Below, piece after piece: positions 47,901 through 56,900 of a DNA stretch of 64,000 nt. The stretch comes from Paroedura picta (taxonomy: Eukaryota; Chordata; Lepidosauria; Squamata; Gekkonidae): NCBI RefSeq assembly GCF_049243985.1, contig NC_135375.1, positions 52,092,174-52,156,173 on the forward strand. The letters run 5' to 3'. Below the pieces are notes generated by a model. The model had not been told where the DNA came from, made no database searches, and saw only the letters and a list, made by a program, of their open reading frames with translations. How positions within the stretch are numbered: position 1 is the first letter of the stretch; every line of letters begins with the position of its first letter. A program made the translations under genes and the position numbers.

Positions 47901-50900
47901 GTAGACTATTAGCAATTTATATCTATAATAATGTATTACTCTTTTTTTTACCATTCTTTATTTACATATATAAGGCTTGATTTCTTTTAAATAGGTCTGG
48001 TCACACTGAAAATGATACTCCACTTTATTTAATGAAATACCTTGAAAAAGAAGATGAAATCTTAATTTGGAATGTAGTATTGAGAAAGCTAGAATTTACC
48101 AATTCAATGAATATTTTGAGTGATTATGAACTATATCCAGTTTTAAAGGTATATATATATTCTTTTACTTATACCAGTTACAATGTTACATTATCTTATT
48201 AAAGTTTCAAAAATGTATGTAGAAAAGTGATTAAAAATGAGTTGTCCTATGTAAAAGTCAGATGTGAATGGATTTTGCAAAGCTCTAAGGCAGGGGTAGT
48301 CAAACTGCAGCCCTCAAGATGTCCAAGGACTATAATTCCCATGAGCCCCTGCCAGCATTCGCTGGCAGGGGATCATGGGAATTGTACTTCATGGACATCT
48401 GGAGAGCCGCAGTTTGACTACCCCTGCTTTAAGGGAATTGACTCCAGGATTTTCAAGTTCAATATTAATTATTTGGGTTGTTACAATACCTTAAGTTTCT
48501 AGCAGTTTCCCAACAGTATCCGTATTCATATTTTCAGAACACAGCTAGGGAGAACAAGCTGAGGGTTTGCAAAGGAATTAAGAAAGAGGAGACATATTAG
48601 AAAATCCTACCCCCGGTGCCTCTTCCTTCAAAATTCTCTCGGCTTTCAGTGGCTTGAGCATGCTGACTTCTCCTTCTCTTCCTGCCTTTTCTCCCCCTTT
48701 AATACATTCTCAACATTCTCAGCACCATGCTGAGCAGAATTTCACCTTTGTAAAACTACTAAATTCACTAGACTTGGAAGGGTCCTCTGTTTAGGTCTGC
48801 ACTATTTTTAGGATAATTTAAAAATTCTGTGTACTTGGGAAGCAAAATAATATTTAAAATTTAATCTCAAAAAGTCATTTCTCTTTTTTTCTCTGAAGAA
48901 ATTCTTCTTAACGCGAATTTTCCCAGTATATCATCATTACGCAAATCTCCTTCGACAAGGTTTTGAAGTGTTGACAGTTGAGTATTATACCAAGTAAGTA
49001 CACGTGTAAGTGCCAGTCTTTAAATATACAGAATGGAAATAAGTCACAATGATATCAGGGAGACTCACTTCCAAGCAATATGTTTAGTACTAAAGTATCA
49101 CTTCTCAAACAGATTATGAAAAACAGACTAGAACAAATGAATTGTATGCTTCAGAAGTCTTTCGATCAATTCAACAGTGTGTACACACTGAATGCTGAAA
49201 TACAAAGCCGTCGATGTATTTCTTTTTATAAACTTGTATTTATTTTCATTTTGTTTTTTCCCCAAGATACGCTATAGAAACCCTGTTTAGGTCAGCGTGT
49301 TCGCTTGGTTTCCGTGACTGTTTAGATCTAGCGTCTGAAATTTTTTCCAAGTGGATGAACAACTCCAAGCATGAGTAAATACAACTTACTTGCACATTTT
49401 GTATATGAATGTATAGTTAATAATTTATATTATTCTGGGAGGAACGTAAAGAAACTAGGATGGCTCCATAAACAGCTTTTAAAAGAATTGAATAATAAAA
49501 AGACTCATTTAGGAAATGGAAGGAGGACCTTATAACCAAGGAGGAATATAAACAGATAACCAATGCTTGTAGGGAGAGTGTTGGAAAAGCTAAATCTCAG
49601 TATGTGCTTAGGCTAGCAAGAAATGCTAAAAACAACAAGAATGGGTTCTTTAGTTATATTCAAAGAAAGAAAAAACAGGGACATGGTAGGACCATTGCAG
49701 GGACTAGAAAGTGACATTGTAACAGGTGATGAAGAGAGGGCTGAATTGCTCAGTTCTTGGTTCTCAGTCTTGTAAGAGGAATCATGCTCAACATGGCAAA
49801 ATCATTTCATGTGATGTGGGATGGGAGTTGTGGCCTAGGATCACTGTAGGGTTAGTCCATAAATACCTAGTTTCTTTAAATGAAACCAAATCTTCTGAGC
49901 CAGAAGAATTGCATCCAAGGGTACTAAAAGAACTTGCAGATGTAATTTCTGAGCCTCTGTCCACTATTTTTGACAATTCTTGGAGAACAGGTGAAGTGAC
50001 AGAAGACTGGAGGTGGGCAGTAGTTGTCCCCATCTTCAAGAAGGGGGAAAAGGAGGATCCGGGTAACTACCAACCTGTCAGCTTGACCTCTATAGCTGGC
50101 AAAATTTTAGAACAAATAGTCAAACAGTTGTTCTTGAGCAGCTAGAGCAGATAGCTGTGATTACTAGCATGGCTTTCTCAAGAACAAGCCATGCCAGACT
50201 AATTTTATCTTTTTTTTGAGAAAGTCACTACCTTGCCAGATCATGGGAATGCTGTGGATATTGTTTACCTTGATTTCAGTAGGGCTTTTGATAAGGTTCC
50301 GCATGATATTCTTATTGGCAAGTTGGTAAAATGCAGGATGGATCCTGTTACTGTTAGGTCGATCAAGAGCTGACTGACAGATCGCGCCCAAAGGTTGCTT
50401 GTAAAAGGCTTGTCATCTTCTTGGAGAGGAGTGCCTCAAAGATCTATCCTGGGTCCTGTGTTTTTCAGCATATTTATAAAATGAAGGAACAGAGGGGGTG
50501 TTTATTATATTTGCAGATGACACTAAACTGGGAGTTGTAACAAACACACCAGAGGAATCTTGTCAGGCTGGAAAAGTAGGCTAAAATGAATGAAATTAAT
50601 TTTAATAGAGAAAAAATGTAAATTTCTGCATTTAGGTAGGAAAAATCAAATGCCTCGCCCTGTCACTGAGGTGGGAGATCTGGGGAAGGAAATGGCAAAC
50701 CATTCCAGTATCTTTGCCATGAAAAGTCTATCGAGAGTTCCAAAAGGTGATATGATAACAATCTTCAGATACTTGACGGGCTGTCATATAGAATATGGAG
50801 CAGAGTTGTTTGTTGCCCTAGAGCAGACAGTTAGAGGGCCGCAGTTTAACTACCCCTGCCCTAGAGCAGGGGTCATAAACCCCCGGTGGCGGGCCGCAAA

Positions 50901-53900
50901 GGCCACGGTACCGGGCCGCCGCCAGCCACGCCTGCCTTCCCCCGCTGGCAGCAAGAAGGAAGGGAAGAGGCAGGCGCAGCCGGCAGCATGGCGGTGACAC
51001 AAATGCGCATGCACGCTGTTGCCGAACGGGCGCGATTTTCAGCTGAAAATAAAGGTAACTTGCAAACGGGGCTGTGTTGTGCTTGGGGACTTAGGGGAGC
51101 TTTAAAGCACTTCTGTGGAGGGACTGTAGCCGGAGAAGCCTCGCTGGGTGAATGAAGGCTCGCTGGTTCGTTGCTTTCTGCTCGCTCCAAGAAAAAAGAA
51201 ATGGCGATCGCTTCGCCGGAAGTTCGGAGGAGAGAGCCAGGGGGAGGGACTTGGTTGGAACCGCGACAATGGGAATGCACAGGTCTTTTTCGCTAGTGTT
51301 GCAGATTGTTTGCAAGAGTGTAGCGCTTTTCAGAGGGTGAATCCACTTTTCCCGATTTCCCTTTAAGCGCTACAACGAATCGCTTTTTGCGGGACTGTTT
51401 CAGGAGTGTGGCAGATTGTGTGCGACGTCTTGTGGAACTGCAAATTAGTAGCGTTTACAATTTGCAAGCCTTCTGCTACATTAAAGTCGTGCGGAATGGC
51501 CCAGAAGATCACTTTGAGGTTTGATTACAATAGTTGCTCCTTATTGTATTGCATGAGTTTATAAAATTCCCATTTAGATGGCCCTCTATGGAAAGTTCCA
51601 TGGTAGACCCTTGGAGGTGACTATATGGATTGTTGCCATTATTGTGCATTTAATAGAAATGTTAATCCATTTTAGTGATATGTTTACCACATGCCATCTT
51701 TACATCACTTTTTCCCCATCAGTGAGACATGTAAATCATTAAAGACATGTAAAGAATTATTTCTTTAATTCTGAAACAATGTATTATATTTTGCAGACTT
51801 TTGATATCATGTTCTATTTTACAGAGTTCCTCTTTGCATTAGCCGCACCATCTGTTGCTATGGTATCCAAATGGGTAGCAACAAAGAATGGGACTTTGCA
51901 TGGAAAATGTACAGTAATAATGATACTGCAATAAATTACAAATATGCAATATTATCTGCCCTAACATGTACCCGTGAGCCATGGATACTTCAAAGGTGAA
52001 CATTATTATCAGTATATTAAAATATCATAACTTGCCAAATTAAGGAGAAAAGTATTACCAATTCATATGTCCAGTTTTTGTATAGTCAGGAAGTTTTTTA
52101 ATACTTGTGATCCTATTATTATTGTTACTCACTTGTTTACAAACAAGAAGATTATACCTGGATGTTTTGATCAGAATATTTTTTCTCAAGTTGTCAAACA
52201 AAGGATGCTTCTCTAAAGTCCCCCCCAAAAGAAAAATCAGAAACGATATTTTTTTTTCAGTATCAAGACTTGTGGGTCCATAATAGATGGCATTCAAAAA
52301 GCACTATACATCTATGATTAAATGCATAGGCGTTTCAGCAGAGAAGGATTGAAATATTAAAAAAATTAGCGGGCATTGTGGGCCCTTTAAAAGGTTGAGA
52401 AAAGGGATTGGTTGCCTGGCTTGATTGACAGGTAGAAGACAGACGCATGTAAAGCATGTTGCTCTCTTCTGCCATTTCAATCAAGCAGGCATGCAGAGTG
52501 CAAGGAGCACGAAAAGGCGGAAATGAGACAAGCAGAAGGTGAGGAATGGCTGGAGGCGCAATTATTTTTAGCACTATGCTATCATGCTGGAATGAGCCTC
52601 TTGTGGCGCAGAGTGGTAAGGCAGCAGACATGGTAAGGCAGCAGCCCATGAGGCTGGGAGTTCAATCCCAGCAGCTGGCTCAAGGTTGACTCAGCCTTCC
52701 ATCCTCCCGAGGTTGGTAAAATGAGTACCCAGCTTGCTGGGGGGGGGGGGTAAATGGTAATGACTGGGGAAGGCACTGGCTAACCACCCCGTATTGAATC
52801 TGCCATGAAAACGCTAGAGGACATGACCCGGTGCTTGCCCAAGGGACATGACCCGGTGCTTGCCCAAGGGATACCTTTACCTATTATGCTGGAGTGATGC
52901 TATTTTTTTTAGATGTGCGGAAATGCCCTTGGACTAAAACTCAGTCCCAGTGGAACAAAAATGAAATTAACAATGGTCCTAGAAGGCATCTGGATGGACC
53001 ATCTTTTGATAACTGGCAATTCCACATGCACAGTCCTGGTATCTTCATTACTATAGGACTACAGTGACTTTCTACTGCAAGTTCCCAACATGAACTTAAT
53101 CCTATAGAGCCCCAATTTGAACTGAGACCATGGTGCAAGGATGGGGGGAGGAGTTCCTACCTTCCCCTTGAGCCTTTCCCCCCACCTTAACTTGGTCTGG
53201 AAGGGCATTATTTGCCCCAAGAGAGGGCTATATGTTCAAGTAGTGGTACACCCGTCGCTCAAAAAGCCATCCTTGGCTCCACAGGAGCCTGACAACTACC
53301 GCCCCATCTCGCATCTGGTGTTTCTGGGGAAGTTGGTTGAAAGGGCTGCTGCGGGCCAAATATCAGCATTCCTGGAAGAAACTTCAGCCCTTGACCCATT
53401 TCAGTCAGGCTTCCGGCCTGACCATGGGGTGGCGACAGTGCTAGTCGCCCTGATGGATGACCTCCGCCGCCAACTGGACTGAGGTGGGTCAGCTCTATAA
53501 ACTGCCATGAGGCTAAAGCTACTCCTTCCCCTGCACTACTGTGGTCACAGTCCAAATCAGGCGCTCTGGTGTGTTGGAATGGAGCTTTCATGGGGAAGTT
53601 GCAGCTGCTGTGTGACTGCGAGTCCAGATGGTGGCTTTATGGATTAGAAATTTAGAGGGGCTCAAAAATGTTACTTCAAGGTCATGGTACTTCCAGGCCA
53701 TTCGTGGTCTGGCCCACACATATCTGAGGGGCCACCTATCACCTTATGCCCCCCGCAGGACTTTGCACTCTGCAGGCATGAATCTGCTGATGGTCCCTGG
53801 CGTGGTCTTGACTAGGGCCTTTTCAGTCTGGCCCCAACCAGGTGAAATGAGCTCCCGGAAGAGCTAAGGGCCCTGACAGAGCTTGCACAGTTTTGCAGGG

Positions 53901-56900
53901 CCTGCAAGATGGAGCTCTTCCACTGGGCATTTGGTTGAGGCCAGGTGGCAATAAGATTGAGGGCCCCTCCTCAGTTTGGCCAAGGCTTCAGGCCTTCCTC
54001 CTATTACATCTTTTCCCCTGAGACGCCGGGCGAGGGAGTTGTTGAAGAGGGGGTGGGTGGAGGGTTTTATCATCAGATGTAGAATGGTTTTAAGCTGGGA
54101 ATGGTTTACATTTTATTGTGGGGGTTTTAAGGTTGTAACCTGCCGTGAGCCAGCTTGCCAGGAGTGGTGGGTAATAAATTAAATAAATTAATTAAACATA
54201 TTATGAGTTATGCAGAAGCTACAAAAATCAGATTTGCTGATTATGTGATAATCATAGCCAAGCAAAGTATGTTCCTTTACATGAAGATTATTATTATTAA
54301 TATTATTATATTGGTTACCTCTTCAGACTCATGTCGACATTTCACAATACTGTGTTACTAAATATAGCAAGATGAAAGTATATTTAACTCAGTAGTATTT
54401 TATAAATTATATTTTCTTGTATTATGAGTTTTATATATTAAATGCTTTTCTCTCCAGATACTTGCAGTATACCCTCAACGATTCCATAGTTTTGCCAGAC
54501 CAGGTATCAGACATTATTGGCTTTGTGGCAGCAACAGAGGTTGGCCACCGGATAGCATGGAATTTCTTAACAGAAAACTGGTTGATTTTAAGAAAAAGGT
54601 ATGGGAAGCACTGAAGTAACTTTGCATACATTTTTAGCCTTAAATAACAGGGAAAATGTCATTCTTATCAGTAATTTTACTTTATTATTGATTATCAATA
54701 GGAAAAAAGTATAATTCAAACAGCAATGGTCATTTTTACCAGTTAGGAAATAACAAGAAGTATAAGAGGGGGCTATACAAGGACTTACTGGGTGAAGCAA
54801 TCTTTTTCTTTGCTCTCTACTTTGTCTCTCCAGCCTCACCCCCACGTCTGATCTGCCTCCACCCACTCACTTTGGCTCTCTGTTCCCTCTTGCCTGCCTG
54901 GAGTGGCAGTTGGTGGGGAGATAGAGAAACAGCTAGAGAAAGAAACTTGAACTGGCTCCAGTTTCCTCTTCTCACCCATTCCTGGTAGCTTCCACCATAT
55001 TTTCACAGACCATTTTGGTTTGTTACAGCCTCCCCAAATGCAGTCTGAGCTTCATTTGTGCATGTGTATGTTAGAGATGTCTATGCACTATTATTACCTT
55101 GGAGGCATGTATTTCAAAATCCATTTTACAGGAAATGTGGGGATTCTTGTAGGTTTGCTGCACCTTAACCGTTATTAGACGTAGGATGTTTCCCAATTAT
55201 GGATTTTTGAATCTATTGTCCCTGGAGCCCAAATAAATATGATACAGGAAGTCTGTGATCAGATCTGCTAGGTTTTCAGTTTAAATACCTTCAGGATTTT
55301 TTATTTTGATTTGGACAGTGGAACTAAGAAAAGGGGATTTAAATCTTTTACCATGAATTGTTGAATTGAATCTGAATAGTTCCCTGAAGCTGCTTTAAGT
55401 TCCTCAAGTGAAAAAAAAAGACAATGTAACTTTTTTTTTTAGGATGACTAGTAGTAGCTTGGGGTGCATTTGGATTAGGAAAATAGGACATGGGAAAAGA
55501 TTTCTATCTTTCTCTTCTTCCCACTCCAAACAAATTTGAGAGCCTGAGACCTAGGTGTAATCTGCATGAGGCTTTTTACCCACTCCCAGGTCAAATAAAT
55601 CCCTCACGTATACACTGAATTCAATTTCCATTTTGATTTTGGGCACTTTAAATTTTCCATCTGCAACATGCATGATTGATACAGAGTTACCCTACCTTTC
55701 CCCTGTGATATCCAGAACTGGATATAAGCCTCGATATTTGAAAAACTGCCATAAGTAAGTGTGCAGATTTCTGCTTTTTGCTAATTAACTTCCGTCTCCA
55801 TGCCTCATAGCAAAGCAGTCGTCCCTGATTGCCCTGGGCGTCAGTTCAAAGACTTCCTGGTTCCCAGTTGCAAGGTTTGACTTAAACTGACTGCGCTCCA
55901 GAAGCCCTAACTTCTCTCAGCAGAGATTTGCCTCTTGGATTTATTCCCCCCTCCTCTGCTGTCTCCAATCCTCTCCCCCACCCGCCGTTCAAGAAACGAA
56001 AGAGGCTCCTGCTGTGCTTGGCTCCCCCCCCCCCACGTTCTGAGCTTCCCCAATCGAGTGCAGAACACTTTCTGTTTCATGCTGGGGGGGATAGAGGAAG
56101 GCCCGAGTTCAAATTGATCTGAATTCAGCAGGATCCACAATGGAATATACAAATTAAGTGCAGAATCAGCTGTAGTCACGGGTTTCTGGTATCATTTTAA
56201 TTTTGACCTATAGTATATTTACATATATTTTATTTATTTCTCACATCAGTCATCATGGCATATATTTAGCATCTAATAAAAAAATTCTCATATTTATGCA
56301 TGCTCTTATTACTTCTGTTACAGGCATGGAAATGAACCATTACTTAATTTCTTAGAAAATACACAACATTTTATAACTACAGACTTACAGATCCAAATGG
56401 TAAGTAGATCTATAGAAACAAAGTAATTACATATCTTAGACCAGCTGCCCATAAATGTGAAGAACTTGGGACGAAATCTAGGTGTGAATCTGAAATGCTA
56501 ACATTTAATTGGATGTTGCTATGCCCATCAGTAAGGCATATACATACAAGGTAAGAAAACTTGAAAACCTTCCCAATTCTGAAAAAATGTTTAAATCCCA
56601 GCTGCCTACAATCAAATAAATGGGGATTAAGGCTGAGATCTTGTCCACAGAAACTGCAGATATAGGTTAGGAATAAGGGCCCTAAACAAGAAACTGAAAT
56701 AAGCTTTCTTCCCCGAAATAACCCCTAAACTGACTCCAAGCCTGGCTAAATCCTGAAGTTATTTTAACTATTTCTTGTTTCTGCTTTCTGACCATGACTC
56801 CTGAAGTGGTTTTGCAAAGTCTTGGCTTCTGAACTCCTGGTCAGACTTCTAGTTTATTTAGATACTGTGGTTCCTAGCTCTTGGTTCAGGACTGTCTTGG

